A DNA stretch of 64,000 nt, taken from NCBI RefSeq assembly GCF_017488845.2, contig NZ_CP083370.1, positions 1,984,001-2,048,000 on the forward strand. Reading direction: 5' to 3'. Shown piece by piece: positions 43,948 through 54,667 of this stretch (within the stretch, counting starts at the first letter, position 1; each line of letters begins with the position of its first letter). The DNA is from Ensifer canadensis. GTDB taxonomy: Bacteria > Pseudomonadota > Alphaproteobacteria > Rhizobiales > Rhizobiaceae. The position numbers and the translations under genes are program-made. The notes beneath the pieces were generated by a model. It was not told the DNA's origin. It did no database searches and saw nothing but the letters and a program-made list of their open reading frames with translations.

Positions 43948-43982
43948 GCAACGAAAAAAGCCGGAGCATGCGCCCCGGCCTT
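43948..43982 (-). terminator. Intrinsic terminator of ilvC
   Basis: On the minus strand: GGCCGGGGCGCATGCTCCGGC followed by TTTTTTCG. About 25-60 bases after the ilvC stop. Confidence 0.85.
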
Positions 43983-44006
43983 TCCTATGCATTTGATCGC
44001 TAAAAC

Positions 44007-45873
<1,867 letters not shown>

Positions 45874-45891
45874 CTGGCTCCACCCATTTGA

Positions 45892-45905
45892 GTACCGTAC
45901 GGTAC
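45892..45905. promoter_or_regulatory. Perfect 14-bp palindrome, probable TetR operator
   Basis: GTACCGTACGGTAC, 19 bases upstream of the TetR start, inside AGTACCGTACGGTACGGTTC. Overlaps the place expected for the TetR promoter. Confidence 0.75.
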
Positions 45906-46360
45906 GGTTCGCAGTGTTCTAATCAAGCGCGACGGAAGCGTCAAGGCGATTTTGTCGAGTGGGCGAAATTTCGACAGCGGCAGCGGATGTGGATCCTCAT
46001 GGGCTGAGGATGCAAAACTGGAAGAGCTCGACGCCCCGCGGGATAGAAGGATGTCGTCGTGATCTTGTGCTTAACCAACGCTCCGAGTTTCAGGGACACC
46101 CGCTATTTCCGGCACGACAGCGACGCAATCTCTGCATGCCGCTGCGCGCTTGCCGGCGTTGGTGCGATGGCAACCATGCGCCACCAGCAGACATTCAGGT
46201 CCTCGCTTATCTTCGACTGGCTCGGGCCGTTGAACGAACCCGCTGCGCGGGAGGGCGTCTGCGGTTGAGGTAGAGGGCACAGGCTGAAGGTTGCGCCTGG
46301 ATTGAACGTCGTCCGGCAAGGGCGGAGCATGACGAGCTTCTTCAACAAGGGAGCCTGACC
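45906..46360. other. Gap before the IS91-type element
   Basis: No gene supported. Left end of the IS91-type element must lie in here but cannot be placed. A run of AGGGAGCCTGACC just before 46361 is the ribosome site of the recombinase. Confidence 0.35.
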
Positions 46361-47269
46361 ATGCAGTACCCCCATCTCGACACGCCCGTCAGCCCGCTGC
46401 GCCAGCGGTTGATCGACGACATGAACATGCGACGTTTCTCACGCGAAACGCAGCGCAACTATCTCCGCGACATCGGTCGCCTGGCAACCTTCCTCGGGCG
46501 TTCACCAGACACGGCGACCGCCGACGACCTGCGCCGGTTCCAAATCGAGCAGCAGGAGGATGGCGTTCCCGTTCCGACGATGAACAGCATCGTGTCGGCG
46601 CTACGGTTCTTCTTCACCCAGACCCTCGACCGCCCGGACCTGGCGCGCAGGCTCGTCCGGCTGGCGCATCCTCGGAACCTGCCTGTGGTGCTGAGCCGCG
46701 ACGAGGTTGCCCGGTTACTCAATGCCACCACCTGCCTCAAGCACCAGGCAGCATTGTCGGTCGCCTATGGCGCCGGCCTACGTGTTGCGGAGGTCTCCAT
46801 GCTGAAGGTCGCCGACGTCGACAGCGAGCGGATGCTGCTGCGCGTCGAACGTGGCAAAGGCGGGCGCTATCGCAATGCCATGCTTTCGGAGGGCCTGCTC
46901 ACCCTGCTGCGCCAGTGGTGGAAGGTGGGGCGGCAGCAGGGTGTGATGCATCGCGACGGCTGGTTATTCCCTGGCCAACACGCAATGAAGCCGATCAGCA
47001 CGCGGCAGCTCTATCGCATCGTCGTTGAGGCGGCCCAGGCCGCCGACATCGCCAAGCGGGTCGGGCCGCATACGCTGCGCCACAGCTTCGCCACCCACCT
47101 GCTGGAGGACGGCACGGACATTCGGATCATCCAGGTCCTGCTCGGGCACGCAAAACTCAACAACACCGCCCTCTACGCCAAGGTGGCGACCAGGACGGTC
47201 CGCACAGTTACGAGTCCGCTCGACAAACTCGGCCTGTTCAAGCCGGAAGAAGCCTTCCCCGACGGTTGA
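46361..47269 (+). CDS. Tyrosine recombinase of an IS91-type element
   Basis: Site-specific integrase of 302 residues. SAM-like N-terminal domain (RFSRETQRNYLRDIGRLATF) and catalytic domain with the Arg in AYGAGLRVAEVSMLKVADVD, HTLRHSFATHL (His, Arg, His), and the nucleophile Tyr in LNNTALYAKV. All catalytic positions are present. It overlaps functionally with the transposase starting four bases after its stop; this recombinase-transposase pair is known in many rhizobial IS91-like elements. ATG 46361 has AGGGAGCCTGACC upstream. Confidence 0.9.
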   Translation: MQYPHLDTPVSPLRQRLIDDMNMRRFSRETQRNYLRDIGRLATFLGRSPDTATADDLRRFQIEQQEDGVPVPTMNSIVSALRFFFTQTLDRPDLARRLVRLAHPRNLPVVLSRDEVARLLNATTCLKHQAALSVAYGAGLRVAEVSMLKVADVDSERMLLRVERGKGGRYRNAMLSEGLLTLLRQWWKVGRQQGVMHRDGWLFPGQHAMKPISTRQLYRIVVEAAQAADIAKRVGPHTLRHSFATHLLEDGTDIRIIQVLLGHAKLNNTALYAKVATRTVRTVTSPLDKLGLFKPEEAFPDG

Positions 47270-47272
47270 GCC

Positions 47273-48450
47273 TTGCGTGCCTCGATCGAGGTCGCCGACA
47301 TCTTCCGTGTTGCCGGGGCAGCGTACCGGCGCGCGCATGCAGGACATCTGAGCCTGCCGCAACTGAAGGTGATGTCGGCGATCGAGAACTGCCGCACTGC
47401 GGCCCTCGGCGGTCACGTCGAGGCCTGCGAGGACTGCGGCCAGTGGCGGATCGCCTACAACTCCTGCCGCAATCGGCATTGCCCAAAGTGCCAGGGCGCA
47501 GCGGCACGGACATGGCTTGCCGAACGCGAGGCTGATCTGCTTCCAGTCGGCTACTTCCACGTCGTGTTCACCCTGCCGGCCGAGGTCGCCGACATAGCGT
47601 TCCAGAACAAGGCGCTTGTCTATGACCTGCTGTTCAAGGCGGCGTCGGAGGCGATGCTGACCATCGCGGCCGATCGCAAGCACCTCGGCGCGCGCATCGG
47701 CATCACCGCCGTGCTCCACACCTGGGGATCGGCGATGACGCACCATCCGCATGTGCACATGATCGTTCCGGGCGGCGGCATCACGCCAGACGGAAGCCGA
47801 TGGATATTATCGCGCCCGGCCTTCCTGCTTCCGGTACGCGTACTCAGCAAACTGTTTCGACGACTGTTCCTCCCCGGCTGGTCGCTCTGCACGACGCCGG
47901 GCGGCTCAGATTTTTTGGCGCACTTGCTCATCTCGCCGAGCGGCAGGCATTCTTGCGGCAAAAGAAACGCTGGGTGGTCTATGCGAAGGCGCCGTTCGCG
48001 GGTCCTGAGGCCGTCCTTGCCTATCTGTCGCGCTATACCCACCGGGTGGCAATCTCGAACCGCCGCCTGATCACCTTCGACGAAACTGGCGTCACCTTCC
48101 GCTACAAGGACTACCGCCGCGGCTGCGCGGACCGGCAGCAGATCATGACGCTCGCGGTCGATGAGTTCATCCGCCGCTTCCTGCTCCATGTCTTGCCGCG
48201 TGGCTTCCATCGTATCCGGCACTACGGCCTGCTCGCCGGCTCAGCCCGCAAGACCAGCCTCGCGCTCGCACGCGAACTCCTGCACGTCGCCGCACCAGCC
48301 GACAACGGCACACCAGGCGAACCGGATGACTTCCGCCCGCCATGCCCCTGCTGCGGCGGACGAATGATCGTCATCGAGGTGTTTGAACGCTGGAGGCAGC
48401 CGCGCGGGCCGCCGGATGCGCCGGCGACGAACCGGGAGACAGCTTCATGA
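47273..48450 (+). pseudogene. IS91-family transposase, one frameshift
   Basis: HUH-type rolling-circle transposase. N-terminal zinc ribbon (CEDCGQWRI, CRNRHCPKCQG), HUH motif HPHVHMIVPGGG, catalytic Tyr in YLSRYTHRVAISNRRL, and a C-terminal zinc pair (CPCCGGRM). Frame 1 runs from 47273 to FRRLFLP at about 47868; the homologous sequence then goes on in another frame as RLVALHDAGRLRFFGALAHL to a TGA at 48448-48450. About one base is missing near 47868. Start codon is TTG or GTG at 47273 with no strong site; coupling to the recombinase is likely. Confidence 0.82.
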
Positions 48451-48971
48451 CCCGGCATGGCATGGTCAAGACTTCAGTCGCAGGCGCCCCGCCTCCGGCA
48501 ACCGACCCGCACGCGTCCTTGGTGATCATCGCCGCCGACAGGGTCGCGGCGAGCCTCGGCCAGGCCCGGAAAGCAACGCGGGCGCGCAAAGAAGCGACCT
48601 GCCCGCCATCTATCATCCCACTCCCTGACTGCGATCCTGGTACCGCGCACATGAGCCGCAGACTGAAATCTCCATAGCCTTCGACTGGGGTCCGCGGGTT
48701 CCTTCCTCGGGGACTTTCGTACGCCTCGCGGCGCCCGAAACTCTTCACGGAAGTGGACGCACTGCTTCCAGCGGTAATCGATGGCAGACATTCCCGCGCA
48801 GAAGCGAAGTCCTTGGCTGATCCCTGGAGACCATTGCCTTCGCCCAGTCGGAACGTCGCCAAGGGGCGAGACGTGACACTGGTGGTGGCGGCGCAAAACA
48901 GCGGCTGACAATCTGTCGGCCTCTGATCCCGGCCCTGACCGTCAGGAACTTCTTGACCATGCCGAAGGCGG
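48451..48971. other. Region after the IS91-type element
   Basis: No gene supported. A 76-codon frame overlaps the transposase stop (ATGA at 48447) but has no ribosome site and a random-looking product. The IS91 right end probably lies here. Confidence 0.4.
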
Positions 48972-50228
48972 TCACGAATGCCCCGCGATATGGTCGACAA
49001 GGCGAGGCGCTTCCTCGGCGATCGCCAGGATGATGCCTGACTTGCGTGTGGAGGCGAAGTCCAGCCCTGCGAAATAGAGGCCCGGCAGGGCGGCCACGCC
49101 ATCCTCATGAACAGGCTGTCCCGCGCTGTCGAGCACACCGGGAAGCCTCATCCAGCTGAAATCGCCCTTGAACCCGGTGCACCACACCACGCTCGCTATG
49201 CCGGAGCGGGAGAGATCGAGCGAACCGATCGGCGGGTTCTGTCGACGCAGCGCGACCGTCTCCGCCGGGTCGGGCTCGGCAGGGGGCGCATCGATCCCGG
49301 CGCGGCTGATATAGTCGTCGACATGGCGTTTGACAGTGTCGGAGGCTTCATCCGCAAAGCGGACATTCGCTTCGAGATCGTCGGCAAACGAGAGGTTGCC
49401 GCCATCCTCGATGCCGGTGAGACGCCCAAGAAGCGCGACACCTTGGGCGCTCAGCGCCTGAAGGCTTATCGTATGCACCGAGCCGAGCACACCGCGCGGC
49501 GGGATGCGTCCCGCAAGTCGAATGACCTCCTCTCGCCGCACGTCGAGAAACCCGCTTTCGAGCAGCCAGACCATGATGTCGCGACCCCGGTAGCGCCGCG
49601 GGAGCCGCCCGACACGACTGGTCGCAAGGAAGACCTTTCGGCCCGCTTCCGCCAATTCCTCGGCGATCTGAGCACCCGATTGGCCGCTTCCGACCACCAG
49701 TACCGATCCATCTGGCAAATCAGCAGTGCTGCGGTAGCCGGAAGCGTCGATCTGATGGAGAGCCGGCGACAACGCGGGCGCCCAGACCGGGCGCACCGGG
49801 CAATTCAAGCAGCCGCTTGCGACGATAACGTTGTGCGCCCAAAGCGTGCCGTGTGAAGTGGTGAGCCGATAGGCGCCATTCTCGTGCGCGAGTTCGCTTA
49901 CCGCGGTATCCGGTTCGATCGGCAGCGTGTTGCGCCGGGCGAAATCCTCAAGCAGAGCGACGAACTGCTCGCCCGTCATGGCACCATCCGGATCCGGACC
50001 GTCATAGCAGTCGCCCGGCATGACGGTCTGCACATTGGGAGTATTCATCCGAAAGCAGTCCCATCGCTGTGTGCGCCAGGTCTCTCCGATGCGGCCCCGC
50101 TCCAAGACACTGTGGCGCAGGCCCCGTCGTGCCAGCCAATAGCTGACACCCAGGCCGGCCCAGCCGGCCCCGATGACGACAGCATCGAGAACATCGCCGT
50201 CATCAGTCATCTGCTGCGGTGATCCCAT
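48972..50228 (-). CDS. Flavin-containing monooxygenase-like protein
   Basis: FAD/NAD(P)-binding oxidoreductase of 418 residues of the CzcO/flavin monooxygenase-like type. Two Rossmann motifs: FAD GAGWAGLGVSYWLARRGL at about residues 20-37 and NADPH VVGSGQSGAQIAEELAEAG around 190. The FMO-type FxGxxxHxxx(Y) fingerprint is only partly recognisable. Presumably cytosolic. The start is ATG 50228 with GGGGGCGATT upstream; ATG 50210 and 50252 are in frame. The IS91-type element lies directly downstream. Substrate unknown. Confidence 0.85.
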   Translation of the reverse strand: MGSPQQMTDDGDVLDAVVIGAGWAGLGVSYWLARRGLRHSVLERGRIGETWRTQRWDCFRMNTPNVQTVMPGDCYDGPDPDGAMTGEQFVALLEDFARRNTLPIEPDTAVSELAHENGAYRLTTSHGTLWAHNVIVASGCLNCPVRPVWAPALSPALHQIDASGYRSTADLPDGSVLVVGSGQSGAQIAEELAEAGRKVFLATSRVGRLPRRYRGRDIMVWLLESGFLDVRREEVIRLAGRIPPRGVLGSVHTISLQALSAQGVALLGRLTGIEDGGNLSFADDLEANVRFADEASDTVKRHVDDYISRAGIDAPPAEPDPAETVALRRQNPPIGSLDLSRSGIASVVWCTGFKGDFSWMRLPGVLDSAGQPVHEDGVAALPGLYFAGLDFASTRKSGIILAIAEEAPRLVDHIAGHS

Positions 50229-50453
50229 AATCGCCCCCGGCAATCCCGCCATCCCCGCGCAGCATTAAGCCCTGTCGACGGCAACGAGTCCAGCACCGCC
50301 GATTTCCGCGCGGCTGGCCGTTCGCATTCCGGTTCGCGGCCCTCTCGCCAGACCGCAAGGCGATCCCGCCTGATGCGAAGCAGATCGCTTCGTCGCTGGT
50401 GCGGTGACTGTGAAAGAGCTCCCGTCGATCTCCGGTGCGTGACAGGACTCCCC

Positions 50454-50720
50454 TTACGCGAACCGGGCCGCTGTTCTCGCGCGCGCCCTTGCCGCGACTT
50501 CCTCGCGATCGCGAGGGGGTTGAGAAGTCTCCAGCGAATCCAGCAGCTCGCGGGCGCATGCCGCGACTGAATTGACCGCGCGCTCGAACGCAGCCTCATT
50601 GCGTTTCGATGGTTTGTTCGTGCCGCTCACCTTGCGCACGAACTGTAGCGCGGCGTCACGAATCTCCTCGTTCGTCGCAGGCGGATCAAAATTGAACAAG
50701 GGTTTGATATTCCGGCACAT
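50454..50720 (-). CDS. DUF2277 protein
   Basis: Small conserved protein of 88 residues. The DUF2277 signature MCRNIKPLFNFDPPATNEEI is complete, followed by LQFVRKVSGTNKPSKRNEAA and SLETSQPPRDREEVAARARA. Function unknown. Start is the annotated ATG, canonical for the family. Single gene. Confidence 0.9.
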   Translation of the reverse strand: MCRNIKPLFNFDPPATNEEIRDAALQFVRKVSGTNKPSKRNEAAFERAVNSVAACARELLDSLETSQPPRDREEVAARARARTAARFA

Positions 50721-50894
50721 GACTTGCTCCCGGGCGTGTCACTGACAGGAGGGTGGCGAAGCATACGAAAATAGTCGCGTGAGCGCCAATTGCAACGGAC
50801 GGGCCAAGCCGGGCCGCGTGGGAACGCTGCGCACTGCATGCCCGGAAAACGAGCGTGATCTTGGCTGACGGTTGCAATCGCGCCATGAGCCGGA

Positions 50895-51827
50895 TCAGTT
50901 GAAAAGGGTTGAAACGCTTTGCTCCCTGGCGGTGCGAGCGAGGGCTTCGCCGATCAGCGGCGCAATTGTGACGCGTCGGATATTGGCGGTCTGGCGGTGA
51001 GCTTCGGTTTCCTGAATGGAATCGGTCACGACCAATTCCTTGAGGTTGCTGGCGCCAATGCGTTCACAGGCGCCTTCGGAAAGCACACCATGGGTGATGT
51101 AGGCAGAAACCTCCTTGGCACCAGCCTCCAGCAGGGCTTCCGCCGCATTGATCAGCGTGCCGCCGCTATCTGCGATGTCGTCGATCAGAAGACAACTTTG
51201 CCCGGACACATCGCCAATGATGCCCATCACTTCCGAGACACCGGCGCGGGGTCGCCGTTTATCGACAATGGCAAGATCGGCACCAATGCGCTTGGCGATG
51301 GCGCGAGCCCGCGCCACGCCGCCCACGTCGGGCGAAACGATCGTCAAGTTCTTGGTGTCGTAGTGCTTTTCAATATCGCGGGTCATCACCGGCGCTGAAT
51401 AAAGATTATCGGTCGGTATATCGAAAAAGCCCTGAATCTGGTCGGTATGGAGATCGACGGTGATGACGCGGTTAACACCTGCACCGGCAATCATATTGGC
51501 GACCAGCTTGGCCGAGATCGGAGTGCGGCCGGTGGCGCGGCGATCCTGGCGAGCATAGCCGAAATACGGGATCACGGCCGTGATCCGGCGGGCAGACGAG
51601 CGGCGCAGTGCATCGGTCAGGATCAGCAACTCCATCAGATTGCCGTCGGCGGGGGCGCTCGTTGACTGGAGAATGTACACGTCCTCGCCGCGCACATTCT
51701 CATGGATTTGAACGTAGATTTCCTGGTCGGCGAAACGCTTGACCGTACAGTCTATGAGGGGAAGTTCCAGGTGGCTGGCAATAGCCTGGGCCAGGGCGCG
51801 GTTCGAGTTACCGGTCACCAGCTTCAT
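50895..51827 (-). CDS. prs: Ribose-phosphate pyrophosphokinase
   Basis: PRPP synthetase of 310 residues, making phosphoribosyl pyrophosphate from ribose 5-phosphate and ATP for nucleotide, histidine and NAD synthesis. Motifs: flexible-loop region [20 protein letters not shown], metal site [18 protein letters not shown], and PRPP loop [21 protein letters not shown]-terminal [19 protein letters not shown] and C-terminal [18 protein letters not shown] are typical. It differs in many positions from the standard rhizobial Prs as I recall it, so it may be a second copy. Single gene. Confidence 0.93.
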   Translation of the reverse strand: MKLVTGNSNRALAQAIASHLELPLIDCTVKRFADQEIYVQIHENVRGEDVYILQSTSAPADGNLMELLILTDALRRSSARRITAVIPYFGYARQDRRATGRTPISAKLVANMIAGAGVNRVITVDLHTDQIQGFFDIPTDNLYSAPVMTRDIEKHYDTKNLTIVSPDVGGVARARAIAKRIGADLAIVDKRRPRAGVSEVMGIIGDVSGQSCLLIDDIADSGGTLINAAEALLEAGAKEVSAYITHGVLSEGACERIGASNLKELVVTDSIQETEAHRQTANIRRVTIAPLIGEALARTAREQSVSTLFN

Positions 51828-52050
51828 CAGCGCGATCCTGTTTCAAGGGGCCTTCGAGAGGAAAAGACCTTCCAGTTTCGCGGGGCACCTTCAGAGCCTT
51901 CCCCCAGACTCGCAACACGGCACCTCGCATTGCTTGCGCAATAGGGCGAAAACGTCGGGAGAAATCAAGATTTATCTGCCGCAGAGGCCTGTGCTTCGAG
52001 ACTGATTTTTGCGGCAGCCCAATGACCGGTTTGGGCTCCACAAGCGGTCG

Positions 52051-52500
52051 TCAGCATCTCGGTCGATTACCTATCTGCTCAAGCTCAAGGACGTTTCCCT
52101 CCGGATCGCGCGCATAAGCAATAAGAAATGGCTTATCCGGCGTCCCAAAGTCCGTGATTTCGCCGATCTGCGCCCCGCCGGCTTGGATGATTTCCGCGAG
52201 CACCACGCTGATATCTTCCATCTGGAATGACAGGTGCCCGAAACCGGGCTCATTCACCCTTGGCTGGTCTCGATCATGAGTGACCTTGTGCTCATGTATC
52301 TCCAAGAATGGGCGTTCGAGTTCGGGGAATGTCAGCCAGATCGTATATATCTCAGAGTTCGAAATACCATTGCCGCGCGACACTTTTTCCCCGGACACCA
52401 TCTTGGGTTCACGAAGGGATTCGCATTTCATGACATTCATGTAGAACGCTGCGAGCGCTTCCGCATTTCGGGCTACCAAGTTGATGTGGGCAAGTTTCAT
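52051..52500 (-). CDS. VOC-family (glyoxalase/dioxygenase superfamily) protein
   Basis: Protein of 149 residues with the paired beta-alpha-beta repeats of the vicinal-oxygen-chelate superfamily. Likely metal ligands are His5 in KLAHINLVARN, Glu in FLEIHEHK, His in GFGHLSFQMEDIS and Glu in GNVLELEQIGN. Closest by motif to glyoxalase I-like proteins; its reaction is unknown. It follows the prs gene on the same strand after about 220 bases. Confidence 0.85.
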   Translation of the reverse strand: MKLAHINLVARNAEALAAFYMNVMKCESLREPKMVSGEKVSRGNGISNSEIYTIWLTFPELERPFLEIHEHKVTHDRDQPRVNEPGFGHLSFQMEDISVVLAEIIQAGGAQIGEITDFGTPDKPFLIAYARDPEGNVLELEQIGNRPRC

Positions 52501-52790
52501 GACGGTCGATATCCTCGGCTATGAGGCAACCATATTCATTGGTCGGGAACAACGAAAGAAGTCTCCTTCAGGCCGTCAACGGTCATTGGAGGCATTTGCC
52601 AGGCAGGACCGCATTCATGCGCCTGGGGCTCGGCGTTTGTACCCCTGATCCGCCTGCCGGCATCTTCTACAACGAGTGTGGCGAGCTTGTCGCCAGATCC
52701 TCGCAACCTGAGCGCAGAGGACAGCCGCGTCCCCTCTTCCCGCCTGAGGCCAGCGCAAATCTCGCAAGGCTTTTGAAGCGCGTCCGCGCC
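52501..52790. other. Gap
   Basis: No gene supported. A frame on the plus strand (52521-52886) lacks family resemblance and overlaps the TetR remnant in opposite sense. Confidence 0.4.
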
Positions 52791-53204
52791 TCAGGCGCCG
52801 GTGCGCCGGTGGGCTGGAATGACGCCGCCAAGGATGCCGCGCACCAGAATGCGTACCGCCTGCGCCCGGCCAGCATCATCCGCTGAACGCTCCAGAAGCT
52901 GAACCAGCGATAGCCCCTCCAAACCGGCGAGCAAGGCTTGCGCGTGGACGCGCGCCCCGCCCTCGCTCACGCCATCGCCACCCAACCGCTGCAAAACTGC
53001 CGCGAGCGCCTCGGTCCCCCGCGCCAGCCGGGCGGAGAAGATCGCTGCAATCCGCTCGCTGCGGTGGCTGGCGCCGACGATCTCGAGCCAGGCCGCCGCC
53101 TCGCCGGCGTTCCAATCCCGCATCTGACGGTCTCGGGGCTGAAGGGGTAACACCAGGGGCATCCTGGTTGCGGGGAGCACTCCGCCTCCCCGCAGCCAAA
53201 ACAT
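52791..53204 (-). pseudogene. TetR-family C-terminal remnant
   Basis: Frame of 137 residues whose last part, WLEIVGASHRSERIAAIFSA, then LGGDGVSEGGARVHAQALLA and GLEGLSLVQLLERS, matches the helical C-terminal (ligand) domain of TetR regulators such as the TetR_C_6 group. The N-terminal HTH is not found in this or other frames between here and macA. It reads away from macA, as a divergent regulator would. I take it as the remnant of a TetR repressor that once controlled macAB, or as a mis-sequenced gene. Confidence 0.5.
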
Positions 53205-53285
53205 TACAATAATATAATGATCTCAATGCTTCCCGCTCCGGCCGTTTGTGCCTATTTGCTGCTAGGATGAATCGCGCCTGGAACG

Positions 53286-54659
53286 ATGGCGCTGGCAAGG
53301 CCAGGTATGGGGCCGGGTATGGGCATGAACAAGACAGGCAAGACGGCACGCACCGAGACCACCGCACGCGAGGAAGCGACGCCCAACGTCACCTTCATTC
53401 CCGGTGCCACCCCCATCCGGCGCAAGCGACGCACGCGCACCTGGCTGTGGATCCCCGTCGTCCTCGCCGTCCTCGGCGCCGGCTATTATGGCTGGACGCG
53501 CTATGCGACCAATCCGACCGGGGCTGCCATGGTCACCCAGGCCGTTATGCGCGGCGACATCGAAAACAGCGTCACCGCCGTCGGCACACTTGATGCGGTC
53601 AAATCGGTCGATGCCGGCGCCCAGGTCTCCGGCCAGTTGAAGGCCCTGCATTTCGATATCGGCGACAAGGTCGAGCAGAACCAGCTCGTTGCCGAAATCG
53701 ACCCCGCCACCATCGAAAACCGGATCGAGATCGACCAGGCCGAGCTTGCCAATCTCCAGGCGCAGCTCGTGTCGAAGAAGGCCCAGCTCGTGTTGAAACA
53801 GGCCAATATCGATCGCCAGCGCAATCTGGTCGCCGCCAACAGCATCGCCCAGTCGACGCTCGACCAGGCAATCGCCGATCTTGCCGCCGCCGAGGCCGAC
53901 GTCAACGCCATCGAAGCGCAGATCCGCAAGCAGCAGGCGACCCTTGCCGGCGACAAGGTCGATCTCGGCTACACCAAGATCTTCGCGCCGATGGGCGGCA
54001 CCATCGTCGCCAACCCGGCCAAGGAAGGCCAGACGCTGAACGCCAACCAGACGACGCCGACCATCGTCACCATTGCCGATCTCTCGACCATGACCGTCAA
54101 GGCGCAGGTGTCTGAGGCCGATGTCGGCAAGCTCAAGGTCGGCATGGACGCCTATTTCACCCTGCTCGGCCAGCCGGGAAAACGCTTCGAAGGCAAGCTG
54201 CGCCAGATCCAGCCGATGCCGGACACGGCAAACAACGTCGTGCTTTATTACGCCCTGTTCGACGTTCCCAATCCTGATGGCGAGTTGATGATGTCGATGA
54301 GCGCCCAGGTGTTCTTCGTTCAGTCATCAGCCAAGGACGTGCTGATCGTGCCGAGTGCTGCGCTGCGCATGACCGGCGAGAAGGATGGCGGCCAAGCGGC
54401 CGGCAAGCGTGGCGGCAATGCGAACGCCGCCGGTGGCAAGGCAGGCGCTGCCGGCGGCAGCGCCGAGCTCACCGTGGTCACACCCTCGGGCGCGCCCGAA
54501 ACCCGCGCCGTCGACGTCGGCATCCGCAACCGCGTCAACGCCGAGATCACGAGCGGCCTCAATGAAGGCGACACCGTCGTCGTCGCCACCGGCACCGATA
54601 CCCCGGCGGCGAGCACCCGTGGCAGCCAGCGCGGCATGCGCATGCCGCCGATGTTCTGA
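53286..54659 (+). CDS. macA: MacA-type periplasmic adaptor (membrane fusion protein)
   Basis: Periplasmic adaptor subunit of a MacAB-TolC-type tripartite exporter, 457 residues. Residues about 50-70 form the N-terminal membrane anchor ([20 protein letters not shown]). Then a lipoyl barrel ([20 protein letters not shown]), a long coiled coil hairpin ([19 protein letters not shown] to [20 protein letters not shown]), and a beta-barrel region. A Gly/Ala/Asn-rich loop ([19 protein letters not shown]) near residue 365 is unusual in length. Start is uncertain: 53286, 53319 and 53325 are in frame. Spaced eight bases before macB, one operon. Confidence 0.9.
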   Translation: MALARPGMGPGMGMNKTGKTARTETTAREEATPNVTFIPGATPIRRKRRTRTWLWIPVVLAVLGAGYYGWTRYATNPTGAAMVTQAVMRGDIENSVTAVGTLDAVKSVDAGAQVSGQLKALHFDIGDKVEQNQLVAEIDPATIENRIEIDQAELANLQAQLVSKKAQLVLKQANIDRQRNLVAANSIAQSTLDQAIADLAAAEADVNAIEAQIRKQQATLAGDKVDLGYTKIFAPMGGTIVANPAKEGQTLNANQTTPTIVTIADLSTMTVKAQVSEADVGKLKVGMDAYFTLLGQPGKRFEGKLRQIQPMPDTANNVVLYYALFDVPNPDGELMMSMSAQVFFVQSSAKDVLIVPSAALRMTGEKDGGQAAGKRGGNANAAGGKAGAAGGSAELTVVTPSGAPETRAVDVGIRNRVNAEITSGLNEGDTVVVATGTDTPAASTRGSQRGMRMPPMF

Positions 54660-54667
54660 GACCGGCC

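Larger units (their letters stand above)
46361..48450 (+). mobile_element. IS91-type element (recombinase plus HUH transposase)
   Basis: Core of an IS91-like element: a tyrosine recombinase and a zinc-binding HUH transposase in tandem. Ends cannot be fixed by eye (IS91 elements have no inverted repeats), so coordinates cover the genes only. The transposase is frameshifted, so the copy is likely inactive. Confidence 0.7.

Noticed and set aside
46059..46268. 69-codon frame before the IS91-type element
   Set aside because: No ribosome site, no known motif, cysteine and arginine content as in random GC-rich DNA.
48447..48677. 76-codon frame overlapping the IS91 transposase stop
   Set aside because: ATGA overlap is suggestive, but there is no ribosome site, no family and low-information composition.
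52521..52886. 121-codon plus-strand frame
   Set aside because: No ribosome site or conserved motif, overlaps the TetR remnant in antisense.
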